Assembly: GCA_009103225.1 (NCBI GenBank)
Contig: RHPI01002161.1
Location: forward strand, 174,941-238,940
Length of the DNA stretch: 64,000 nucleotides
Source: Chlorokybus atmophyticus
Taxonomy: Eukaryota; Streptophyta; Chlorokybophyceae; Chlorokybales; Chlorokybaceae
Direction of reading: 5' to 3'
The notes beneath the pieces are model-generated. The model saw nothing but the letters and a program-made list of their open reading frames with translations. It had not been told where the DNA came from and made no database searches. The first letter of the stretch is position 1; each line of letters opens with the position of its first letter. Shown one piece after another: positions 1 to 9,975 of this stretch. Position numbers and translations under genes: made by a program.

Positions 1-3000
1 CGCCACCACCACCGCCTCCCTCGCCCCCGCCCCTATTGCCTTCACCGCCTCCAACACCACCTCTACCACCTCCATCCCCGCCGCCTCCTCCTCCTCCCCG
101 TCCTCCGCCATCACCTCCCCCACCTTCTCCACCTCCAAAACCTCCTCCTCCACCACCAAGTGTCAAAGCTCCAGCTCCGGCTCCACCACCTACGCCTTCT
201 CCGCCGCCTTCACTTCCGCCACCTGTGTGGTTATGTCCCGCGGGGTGAGTAAGTGGTGATATGCTACATTATATTGGCACATGTGAATTTGCTTGACTAA
301 AGTGACTTACTGTTGTTGCATGTGCAGTTACAACGTCGCTGCGACCATGTTCCTCATTACCGACGACTGGTGTCAGTACAACATTACTTATAACGCTCCT
401 CAAAGTGGACACTACTTAGCTGTAATTTGGACCAAAACCAAGGAATCAGGGCGGAGCTACAGTGCACATCAGAGGTTTGCTTCTTTCCAACCACCTGATG
501 AATGCATGTACTGGCTACTATGTGTGCCTGATAATTAACATGGCATTTATGCACATGTAGCCGTTGATAACTCTGACAAGTGGGAAGTTGATGCCTTTTC
601 GTCCAATATAGTGGTTGGCAATACTATGAAGTTCCATTTTGTCGTCGACGACAGCTTCGGCCTCACGGAACATGATGCTTCCGACATTACCTTTACGTTC
701 ACTGAGGTTTTTTCACCTCCAAGCCCACCGCCGCCAGTCGCACCTCTGCCATCGGAGGAGTTCGGGGGCCGCCGGCGCCTCTTAAGCATTCAGCCAATCA
801 CGACCCATGTGGTTGACATTGTGGCTGCATCCGGTCACTACGACATTGAGTTCACTGGCTTGGTGGCAGGTTGGTACCAAGTGTACATTATGGTGCGCGG
901 TATTTTCCTTACAGGCATTGCCATGCCTCTTATCCTGCATGTCTCATGTGCTTTACCAAGCCCGCCTTTGCCCCGTCCTCCTCCGCCAGCTGCCCCACCC
1001 TTGCTGCCACCACCGAGCCCGTCACCGCTTCTGCTCCCTCTCACACAGGAACCATCTCCACCTCCTCTATACACGACGTCCCCACCACCACCACCGCCAG
1101 TTCGCTCACCACCTCCTGTACCACCCTCATCTCCGCCACCATCCACCTCACCTCCTCCGCCACCCGTGTCCGTACCGCAAGCCATCAAGCCCAACAACGC
1201 CAGCTTACTTACCACCGACGTTGTGCTCACACCAGCGCAAGCATCCCTCTCACTCTGTTAATCATTGGGCGCAACAGTTCAAACTTGCCAAACAGCGGTG
1301 GTGTCATCTAGGCAGTGCTATCACCAGGAGGTTTAATAGCGTTGTCCTTGCTGTACAACACTACCGCTGGCTTCTACGGCATTCAGTTCACCTCATTGAC
1401 AGCAACAGGCATGTACCAGTTCACACTCACCATTGAAGGCAGCACTTTCATGTCTGGAACTTTTACCATCATCGCGGGTTCCGCCACTGCAGCTACATCT
1501 AACATTGAGATGCAAAGTCAGTACACTGCCGATAAGGTAGCAACACTGAAGATTGTCACCAACGATGCTTGGGGCAACCGCGTGCCACCTGCAAACACGC
1601 CAGCTTCCACTTTGAGTGCAATTTTCTCTCCGGCATTTACCTCCAGCAGCAGCATTAGCCCATCACCGGATGGCAGCTTCCTTGTGACGTTCACACCACC
1701 ATCAACAGTGAGCGGCTACAGCGTAACTGCTTTATTAAATTACAGCACCATCGGCAGCACGAGCTTCACTGTCTCAACAATCTCCGCGGCCAGCAACTCT
1801 GTCCTGTTCGGCATCGGCTTAGCTGGCGGTGTTGTGGGCAAGCCGCAGTACGTCTTGATTTCACCCATAAATGGCTACAGTGTGGTTGAGAACTTCACCA
1901 TCACGCTCACGCTGAACTCAAGTGTCTCTTCAGCATCCTTGCCTTTGCCTCTGGCCTGTTGTCCAACCCGCAGGGCATCGGTGTATCTTCTCCTACAACG
2001 TGTCGGTTGTCGGCACCTATTTGTTGAAGGTAGCCATTGGCGACAACCTTGTGGGGGACAGCGCCATCAACATTGCCCATGGTGGCAGATGTGGTCACCC
2101 CCGCCGCTTCTAGCATCATCGTGCCGACATTGACAAATTACACTGCCGGCGCAGGCATAAATGCCATCGCACTTGTCTTGAAGAATGCGTACGGCAACCC
2201 CACAACAGGCACTGGCATCAGTGTGACGTTCACTTTTTGCACCATCACTGTCTTTGGGACCACCTCCAAGCTGCCAAGCTGTGAGTGCGGTGATCACAAT
2301 CAGCGGCACGTACATTGTCAATGCGTTGCATCAAGGCATGCCTTTGATTAGCTCCGGCAAGACGATCACCGTGATCCCGGCCAACCCGTCCCCTTCAGCT
2401 TCCATTGTCAGTGGGTCCGGCACGAGGCACTGCTGGCAACATCCTCAGTGTCAATGCGTATGTATTTGATGCTTTCGGCCACGACATCGCCGTGTCTGCG
2501 CTCGATGTGAATGTGGCGGTGGTGAGAGCTGCCAACAATGCTACTACAGCCACGTCCGTCGCCACACCTCCGCCAACTGGCGCATACATCACCAGCTTCA
2601 CAGTTGAAACCGTTAACGTTTATAACATCACTGTCATCGCTGGCAGCGTCCAGCTGGCCACTTTCAACATCAGAGTGTCCACGGTGGCTGTCAATGCCAG
2701 CAAGACTTTGGTTATTTGCAGCTCAATGGCCGGTCAGTCCAGCAGCTTCATTGTACAGCTGCGTGATCAGTACCTCAACAACGCAACGGCCACAGCAACG
2801 ACCTTCTTCGACGGATCCTCCCTTGTGCTGCGCGGCGTGTTCACCACTGTGGGCCTGGGCGTCGCTTTGGCCATGACGCCAAGCAGTGCGGGCATGGTTG
2901 TCGCCACGTACATGTTGATGACTGCCGGCATTTACGACATCAAGCTTCGCATTCATGGTCAGACCATTCCAGAGCCGAGTATCCCTCTCTCTTTCACTGC

Positions 3001-3679
3001 CAATGTACCAACCGCAGCCACATCCACCATGACAGTCTTCGGCCTCCCGACAGCTGGCCACGTTGGTTCCAACCTCCACGTTGGTGTCAGTATTAAAGAC
3101 CTATCCAGCAACGTTGTCTCTGGAAACGCGGTGAGTAAGACTTGTTCAACACAGGTTATTGCATGCTGATCTCCTTCCTATATATCTAACTTGAGTAACT
3201 AGTTTGCTGTTTGTGTCCTCAGAGCATTTTGACGGTTACAACGGCAATTATCTTCGGAGGTGGTGTCAACGCTGTTTCTACGCCCGTACCTGTCACATCC
3301 ACATTTAACAGCACCCTTCAGGCACACAATATCAGCATGACACCCACCCACGCCGGCACTCTCACCGTGAACATGCTCATCTCCGGCACTCCTCTTACCG
3401 GCAGCCTCTTCTCAAACTAATCCAGGCGGGCGCCACCTCTGCTTCACACTCCACCCTCTACGGCTCCGGGTTGTCCGGCGGCGTGTTAAACAACTCCGCC
3501 TTATTCATCATAAGTGCGTTTGACATTGATGGAAATATGAAGGTTACCGGCGGTGACCCCTTCCGTGTGGCAGTCACTAATGCAGCCGGCAACAAGGCTG
3601 CCACAGTTGTTGACAATAAGGATGGGAGCTACATTGTGACGTACACGCCCACGGGGGCTGGCACCATCTCTATCGCTGT

Positions 3680-3701
3680 GACTCTGCTGGGACTCTGCTG
3701 G
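3680..3701 (+). repeat. 11-bp tandem duplication that shifts the frame
   Basis: The unit GACTCTGCTGG is present twice in a row inside a filamin-type repeat. Eleven bases is not a multiple of three. Before it the frame reads AVTLL; the continuing filamin pattern (ANSPVTATVF) is found in the other frame just after it. This is a direct example of a slippage event breaking the gene. Confidence 0.85.
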
Positions 3702-5345
3702 GAAGCGCTGTGGCTAACAGCCCTGTCACAGCGACTGTGTTTGAGACAGCTGGCGTCATCGACTATGCACGCACGATAGTGACGGGTGCTGGACTGGCTG
3801 GTGCTTTCGCTGGAGATCCAGCCAGCTTCATCATCATTGCAATGGATGCAAGTTCCATCAACAAACCTCTGGTGGCGCTGTCTATCAAGTCACGTCTGAG
3901 CCCGCGCTAGAGTTCATCGTGACTGACCAGCAAGACGGCTTGTATACCGTCAACTATACCCCACAGATCGCTGGCATCTACAACCTCACCAGACTTCACT
4001 GGCACCATCAAGACTGCAAGCGTAAGAGTCATACCCGGGCCAACCTCCAATAAGCACTCCAGCCTGGTTGAGGACTTACAGCCAACGTACACTGCGAGTG
4101 AAGCCTTGTTAGTTGGTCTTAAAACTCAAGACTCGTTTGGCAACAAGCAGCAGTACTCAACCGCGTACCCTGCCGATGATGTGTTCGTGACTGCAACCAA
4201 CATTGCCGGCAGCAGTGTCGCCACTGGCACTGCAACACTCAACAACGGCCAGTACCTTGTCAACGTCTCCATTAAGGAGCTAGGCACGTTCTTGTTGAGT
4301 GTCCTCATTGGCAGTGTGGCCATCACAGGCAGCCCATTTCCCATCACAATAGTTGCTGGGCCAGTATCCCCAGCTGCCACGACACTGAGCGTAGTGATTG
4401 GAGCAGCTCCTATTGTTGCCGGCAGTCCGGGCAGTATACCACTGCTGGCCCGTGACGAGTACGGTATCCCAATGAACAGTGTGGCCCAGTGCGAGGCCAC
4501 CCTCATTAACACCATCGATGATGCTGTCAAATATCTGGACTGCGACCTCCCTTCGTTGACCATCAGCTACTCTGTAGAGAAGGCTGGCACATGCGAGCTT
4601 GAGGTGCGGGTGTCAAGCAATGAAACAGGCAATTCGGCACCGATCAAGGGCAGTCCATTCGCCGGCTTCAAGGTGGTACCGGCAGATCCCGATGTTGAGA
4701 GCTGCACAGTTAGTGGCGATGGCTTGGATTCTGCTATTGCGGGCGCCGTCGGCAACAGCATCCCCGTATCCGATACGGGAAGCTGCCAAGTCTTATACAC
4801 TGTCTTCAATGCCAGCACGGCTACTGGCACCATCTTGTATGACGGAGTCATCACCAACGGCCAGTTCACAGCACAGATTGTTAGTATTGCTGGCCCGCCT
4901 GACGCAGGGCAGTCCATTGCCACGGGTTCCGCCCTCAACAGCGTCGCCATTGCGGGGGAGAGTGTGATTGGATTCATCAGCCTGCATAATGTACAGGGCA
5001 TTGCCATCAATATCAGCTATGGCGCTGACTTCGTGTCTGCGCTTGTCGCGCGTGACTCCGACGGCCTGCAGGTCTCTCAGCAGGTTGATAACAATGACGA
5101 TGGCATGTATACTCTGAGCTTCACTGCCGTCAGCACGGGCGTGTACTCAGTGAGACCTCTCATTGATGGTGCCGCGCTCGGAGGCATGAACAAATCCTTC
5201 ACCAACACCAACATGACGTGCGTCACGACAACCGCGCAGGTGTCAACTTCTCCTGGCAGCTACATTTTGGCTGGCTCGCCAATGACAATTACAATCACAC
5301 CGATTGATAGCTGTAGCAATGTCCAGGACAGAGTGGTCAGCAACG

Positions 5346-5539
5346 CGGACTTTACAGCATTGATTTTTCTTCTATTGCCACGGGCCAGTTGAATTGGCAT
5401 GGAATGCAAGCGCATCCCTACTGGACGCCAAGACGCTGTCCGGACTTTACAGCATTGATTTTTCTTCTATTGCCACGGGCCAGCCAGTTGAACTGGCATG
5501 GAATGCAAGCGCATCCCTACTGGACGCCAAGACGCTGTC
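5346..5539 (+). repeat. Two-copy tandem repeat, 95 bp and 99 bp
   Basis: Copy 1 is 5346-5440 and copy 2 is 5441-5539. They are nearly identical (one visible T/C difference), but copy 1 lacks one CCAG of the CCAGCCAG found in copy 2. Copy 2 is 99 bp, 33 codons, and stays open; copy 1 is 95 bp and shifts the frame. It looks like an in-frame duplication followed by a 4-bp deletion. Confidence 0.85.
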
Positions 5540-5735
5540 CGGCTCAGTGACACTATGCACACCGGGCAAGTATGTTGCATCCGTCACGCTTGAGAACATC
5601 AGCACTTCAGAACATTAAAGGGCAATGCTCTTGCTTCAGAGCAGGGCGTGCGTGCCGAGTCATCGCCATTGAATATGAAAGACTATGCCATAAGACCTTA
5701 CCTGCAGTGAGTGGACTTGATTATGGCATAATGCA

Positions 5736-6454
5736 AAGGTGTCCGACAACAAACGCAAGTTTGTCAAGACCGTTATTGCCTTCTTCGCCGCCAGCAACGG
5801 CATCGTCGCAGGCAACCTCGTGAGGCCTTCTACGCGTACCGAATGTTCAACGAGACCGTGCACTTCAACACGTACAGCCTGATCATCGATACCTTGATGC
5901 ACGATGCAACAGAGCAGCGGCGCCTGTTCACTGCCATAGAGACGGACCATCCCATCAAGAAGGCGGGATGGGCGCTGCGCTGTATGGCGCCAGAACAACC
6001 GTTCGCCCACCGCCTCATGGCGTTCGCCTGCTCCGCAGCGTTCGCGGCCCTATTCTGACTGAAGAAGCGGGGCCTGTTGCCCCGGGTGACTTGCAGCAAC
6101 GAGGCTACCTCCGCTTTCAAGCCGGACGCTTTGATTGTACAGGAAATTGTCTCGAGTGCAGTGGAAGCCGAGCTCACATTCGTCCGCGAGCCGCTACCTC
6201 AGCACCTCGTTGGGATGAACGCCAAGACCATGGGGGAGTACGTGCGCTTCGTCGTACAGGCTGCTCGTCCCCAATTCGGCTACGAGTGCAAATACAGCGC
6301 CAAGAACCCCTTCGATTTTATGGAGGCTATAGGGTTGCAGCGCAAGACGAGCTGTTTCAAGAGGAGGATTGGGGATTACGCCAGGGCTTGCGACGTATCA
6401 AAGCCGTTCGACATGGTGTTCAATATTAAAACAGAAATGTTGCTATGTGGTTGA
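5736..6454 (+). pseudogene. Ribonucleotide reductase small subunit (R2) fragment, decayed
   Basis: The translation follows the C-terminal part of class I ribonucleotide reductase R2: an IAFFAASNGIV block (5736-5822), then AFYAYRMFNETVHFNTYSL, a KKAGWALR-like block, LKKRGLLPR, LVGMNAKTMGEYV and NPFDFMEAIGL in one frame (5822-6454). R2 makes the radical for dNTP synthesis with a di-iron centre; the Glu and His of NETVH correspond to one ligand pair. Breaks seen: the N-terminal third or more is absent, cut near the broken filamin gene; the frame changes near 5820; an in-frame TGA at 6056-6058 replaces a residue that is normally Trp; about 20 residues around the second Glu/His ligand helix are missing; the C-terminal tail is atypical. 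It cannot be functional. Giant viruses of algae often carry R2, and the neighbours suggest that source, but a host R2 pseudogene is not excluded. Confidence 0.82.
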
Positions 6455-6599
6455 GCGCAATCTTGTTGCAACGGAAATGCAGTGCCGCACAAGCTCTTTT
6501 CCTAATGATGAATGGAAGCGGATCTTGTTCACATGTGTTTCAAAACCCCGTGCATCATATTCTTTGTACAATGCCTCCGAGATGCTTTCCATGGTATGA

Positions 6600-7500
6600 A
6601 GAGCATGGCTCTCGCGTTGCTCGGGCTGGGGTTGGTCAAGGGTAGCAAGCAGAAGACTCTAGTCAACACGTACCAATACCTGGCGGAGCAAACACTCAGT
6701 TTTTCGGCAAGCTAATCAACATGTGCGAGTCCCATGGCTCGACCACCCTTGATCAAATAGTTGCGGCCGGCGACACCGCCACGCAGCTGAAGTGCTTGCA
6801 GGTGGTACAGAAGTGTTTGTCGGGCCTCACGGGTGCCTCCTTGCAAGCGGCCCTCGATTCTTGCAAGGTCCACGACAACTCTATATCCATCTAATGTCAC
6901 GCAGACCGGCACTTGAATCATAACCAGTTCTTGCCACATGACCAACGCTATGACCCAAGGCCTGGTCAACAGCTTCACCAATACGGTGCAGCAGAAGATG
7001 CAGTTGTCCACCGACGTGGTGTCCAACGACCGGTTCAACGCCATGGCGTCCGTGCTAGGCGGCAAGAAGACGACATTTACCGTCGACAACATGGACATTG
7101 AAAACGTCCCAAATACCATGTATACGGTGGACAACGTCAACAAGTTCCTGAGCGAGATGTCTCAGAGCATGAACCAGCAGGTGTCCACTGGTTCTGCGAC
7201 AGCTGCACCATTACGGACATTGTGTAGCAGACGCAAATCAACGCTATGGGCGAGATGGTCGTGTCCAACAACTTTTTCCAAACCGCGGTGGTGCAGTTCG
7301 CTCAGACGCTGTCGCATAATAGCAGAACGAAGAGAAGGGGATAATCTCGTCTCTGAACAACCTGTGCAGCGAGCTAACGAGCCCGTGGGTCATGCTGGCG
7401 GTGACATGCATCGCATGCCTAGTGCTCGTTGTGGTCCTGTTGTACTTCAAAAACCGGGGCGGGGGCAAGACGTCCTTATTTCTTGCGGTGCATGTAGCGG
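6600..7500 (+). pseudogene. Cys-containing, C-terminally anchored membrane protein remnant, giant-virus virion type
   Basis: Segments in several frames seem to make one former protein: VKGSKQKTLVNTYQYLAEQ (about 6636-6690), FFGKLINMCESHGSTTLDQI and following with spaced Cys (6708-6890), MTNAMTQGLVNSFTNTVQQK and following (6938-7200), then a Ser/Asn-rich stretch and a strong C-terminal membrane segment (WVMLAVTCIACLVLVVVLLY, 7386-7445) followed by a short basic tail. An Asn/Gln/Cys-rich outer domain with one C-terminal anchor recalls the L1R/F9L-type virion membrane proteins of Nucleocytoviricota. This is inferred from architecture and neighbours, not from firm motif identity. At least three frame changes and stops are present. 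It follows the R2 remnant in the same orientation and precedes another anchored protein. Confidence 0.4.
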
Positions 7501-7506
7501 CTCATA

Positions 7507-8926
7507 ATGGTGGTGGGGGAAACGGTTTTTGGGCCGTTCGGGGCCAAGGCGGCTTAGGCGAACTCGCACGCCCTCATCAGCTGCAATCTCAATTATTACG
7601 TAACCGCTGCGGCGGGCGTGTCTGGAGACGCGATTGATGGGATCACGTTGGTGACGTGCAAGAACGCCATGACCGGCCATGGTGACTATAACCGACACGA
7701 CTCTGAGCACGAGCACTGGTGGCAAGACGCCCACGAGCTTCATGTGCCCGACGGGCTACGACGCCCTCAACTGCTTCCTGCTTGGCGCCGGCGACGATGT
7801 TATGTTGCTCCGCTCGGTGTGCCGCAAGTGGAACAGCACCGGCCTTGCCGCATTAAACATGCCCAACTCTGCGATTGGCAACAAGGCCGGGATGAACTCG
7901 CAGGTGTGCGCCGGCGCGAACAATGCAATCTATGCGCTGGACGGCAACGCTCGGGACCGCAAGGGGACGCTGGTTAACAGGTGGTTCCTTTGCAGCGACT
8001 TGGGCCCGGTGCGGCGCTTCATAAACAACACGAGCGCTCAGGCCGCGTGCTCTGGGGTGGACCAGTCGCAGGAGTGCAAGGACGCCAAAAATTAATTAGG
8101 CATGTTTCAATGCCCCCACACTATGGCCACGTGGTGCACCAAGGCGAATGCGGCCACCGACCCTTGGTGCCAGCGCTATTACAAGATTGTAGGGTTCGGC
8201 GACCCGGACCTGCAAAGGCGCTGATCACGGGCGACGACTTGTTGTGCTGGCAAGGCGACAACTGGGCGGCCAACGCCATGTGTCAGGACGTGTGTTCCTT
8301 CCCGGTCGGGGACAAGGCGTACGGCTCTGTGGTCAAGGAGCGCTGCAATTGAAAGTCCTATCGGCCTGCAGCGGTGATAACTCCACCAGGCTGGATGCGT
8401 GCTATTGCCCGTGCCAGGAGAGCGACATTACGGCGTTCGTCAAGATCCGAGAAGTCATGCCCCAGGCCATTTTCAACAATAAACCCCAATGCTCCATTAA
8501 GAGTGCGTCGATTTGGATTACCAGATGCGGACGTCGCAGAAGCGAGCTGCTTGTCAGGTCAACCAGTACGTTATGGCGAACGACCCCAATGACAGCACCA
8601 TTCATGACGTGTTCACCACATGCGACTCCACTGCCAACGCCTCAACTGATGGCAGTGAATCGACAGGCAGCAGCGCTGCTACCGCGAGCGCTGATGTGAG
8701 CCAGACGATGCCCTCGAGCGTTGCGACGCCGCAAACGCCGGTAACGCCGCCGCCGCCACCAACAACGACGCTGATGAGCTTGTTTGCGAGCTGGAAGTTG
8801 TGGCATTGGGCCTTGCTTGCCGGCATCAGCGTCGTCATGCTGATTGCAATGATATTCATGCCCCAGAATCGGGGAGGTCGCAACTCTGAAGGCGGCCACG
8901 GCAACGGCAACAACGGTGGGCGGTGA
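7507..8926 (+). pseudogene. Cys-rich protein with C-terminal membrane anchor, entry-fusion-like remnant
   Basis: From 7507 an ATG frame (MVVGETVFGPFGAKAA) runs to a stop and the pattern continues in other frames. One segment (7679-8095) carries SFMCPTGYDALNCFLLG, VCRKW, QVCAGANN and WFLCSDLG. Further Cys-rich blocks follow: FQCPHTMATWCTKANAATD, DLLCWQGDNWAANAMCQDVC, CYCPCQESD. Last come a Ser/Thr/Pro linker and a membrane helix (WALLAGISVVMLIAMIFM, about 8806-8862) with a short basic, Gly-rich tail. Many paired Cys, WC motifs and one C-terminal anchor match the layout of the poxvirus-like entry-fusion proteins kept in many giant viruses. Breaks include an in-frame TAA at 8093-8095 and frame changes near 7690, 8215, 8350 and 8510. 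The family assignment is tentative; the anchored Cys-rich design and the decay are visible directly. Confidence 0.42.
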
Positions 8927-8959
8927 CCTTGAGATCCGCAACATGTCACACGCCTGTCC

Positions 8960-9440
8960 TGTCCAGCACCCTCATGGACGATCGTGTTGATGCCTAGTGG
9001 CAGAGGGACTAGAAGGCGGGACTGGTCTGCAATGTACCAGTCTTGCGCGCGTATGCTGGTAAACATCTGCCGCAGGGTGATGGGTGAAGTTGAGCACCGC
9101 CTTGTTCAGGGCGCTGACCTGGTCCTCCAGGAAGTCAAAGCGTTGATTCCCTTTTTTTTACGTAGATCGAGCGCATGAGGATGGCGAGCACGGTCTCGTT
9201 CAGCCTGCCTATCATAGCACATGATGTCCCGCCTCAGCTACCAGCGTGTAGCACGTTTTTCGCCCCGAAAAACGCCACGATGATGACGTCGGGGGAGCAG
9301 CGCGTTGCATGCAGGGCGGAGACGACGCCCAGCTCTAGCGCTTTGGCCTGCTAGTCCGGCGCCGCGCTCGACGGCGGCGTCGTGCGGATTGGTTGCACTC
9401 GGTTGTACGACATGAAGTCGAACGCGTCAATCATTATCAT
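8960..9440 (-). pseudogene. Possible decayed ORF on the opposite strand, unidentified
   Basis: Read on the minus strand from about 9440, protein-like stretches occur (IDAFDFMSYNRVQPI, then DVIIVAFFGAKNVLHAG and IGRLNETVLAILMRSIYVK) separated by stops and a frame change at an A-run near 9160. Composition matches the adjacent viral-type remnants. I do not recognise a family. It marks the likely right edge of the virus-like block, because an AT-rich, repeat-bearing stretch follows. Confidence 0.22.
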
Positions 9441-9628
9441 CTGTCTATCTGTCGGCAACAATTTTTACTCAGTAGTTTGCAGCGCAGAAATCCTCTTAAC
9501 GATCGTCACATCAATGTTCAATGAAAAATGAAACACTTATAATTCCACCAATTAAAAATAGCGTATATTAAAGGTATTATTAGAGCAATGCTTACATCCG
9601 GTCAGCTTGCCCTTCACACAGGAGTTGA

Positions 9629-9975
9629 GAGTCGAAGGTACTATGGGCTGAGCACATGGACTTCGGACTTAGCCAGTCGAGACGTGTTGGAATTGTGCAA
9701 ATCAGGCTGCTGACCAAGGTCTTGGGAGAATCAACGCGGCTTGATGGATACGTAGCCTTAGCAGGCGCGGGCAAGCTGTTCTGTCTAGACAACAAGCTAA
9801 GCCACGCATATATGCTTTATGGTCGAAGGTACCATGGAAGAAGCGCGTGGACTCCAAACTTGGCAAGACATTCGAGTTAGGACGGACTCCGAAGCAGATG
9901 CTGAGTATAGCCTTGGGAGAAACCGCGTAGCTTGGTGGATACGTAAGCACAGCAAGCGTGGCCTAGCTTGTTGTA
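9629..9975 (+). repeat. Diverged tandem repeat, period 191 bp
   Basis: GTCGAAGGTAC occurs at 9631 and 9822, and CTTGGGAGA...TGGATACGTA at 9721 and 9912, both pairs 191 bp apart. The copies differ at many positions. No coding function is seen. Confidence 0.7.

Larger units (their letters stand above)
1..5618 (+). pseudogene. Pro-rich, filamin/Ig-like repeat protein, frameshifted (5' end outside window)
   Basis: The 5' part encodes long Pro/Ser tracts (36-242, again 715-750 and 960-1170) like the hydroxyproline-rich spacers of algal wall proteins. Downstream is a chain of beta-sandwich repeats of filamin/ABP280 type, clearest at 3471-3680, where a GDPF...VDNKDGSYIVTYTPTGAG pattern is visible, and at 4106-5392 (SPFPI, NGQYLVNVS, SPFAGFKV). 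Three credible introns keep GT-AG ends: about 244-327, about 474-559 and 3131-3222. No single frame carries the protein: it changes frame or meets stops near 1260-1315, 1930, 2100, 2270-2400, 3418, 3690, 3910 and 5390. Neighbouring genes (EXO70, EF-G, kinesin) read cleanly, so general sequencing error is an unlikely cause and a decayed host surface or matrix gene is favoured. Kept introns argue against a retrocopy. A local assembly problem remains possible. Confidence 0.65.

Noticed and set aside
807-1436. Long His/Pro-rich frame overlapping the Pro-rich gene
   Set aside because: It is a shifted reading of CCACCACC-type codons; the Pro-rich frame joins to filamin-type repeats and this one does not.
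5346-5539. Tandem repeat considered as a CRISPR-like or regulatory array
   Set aside because: Only two copies without spacers, inside a coding frame; a simple internal duplication explains it.
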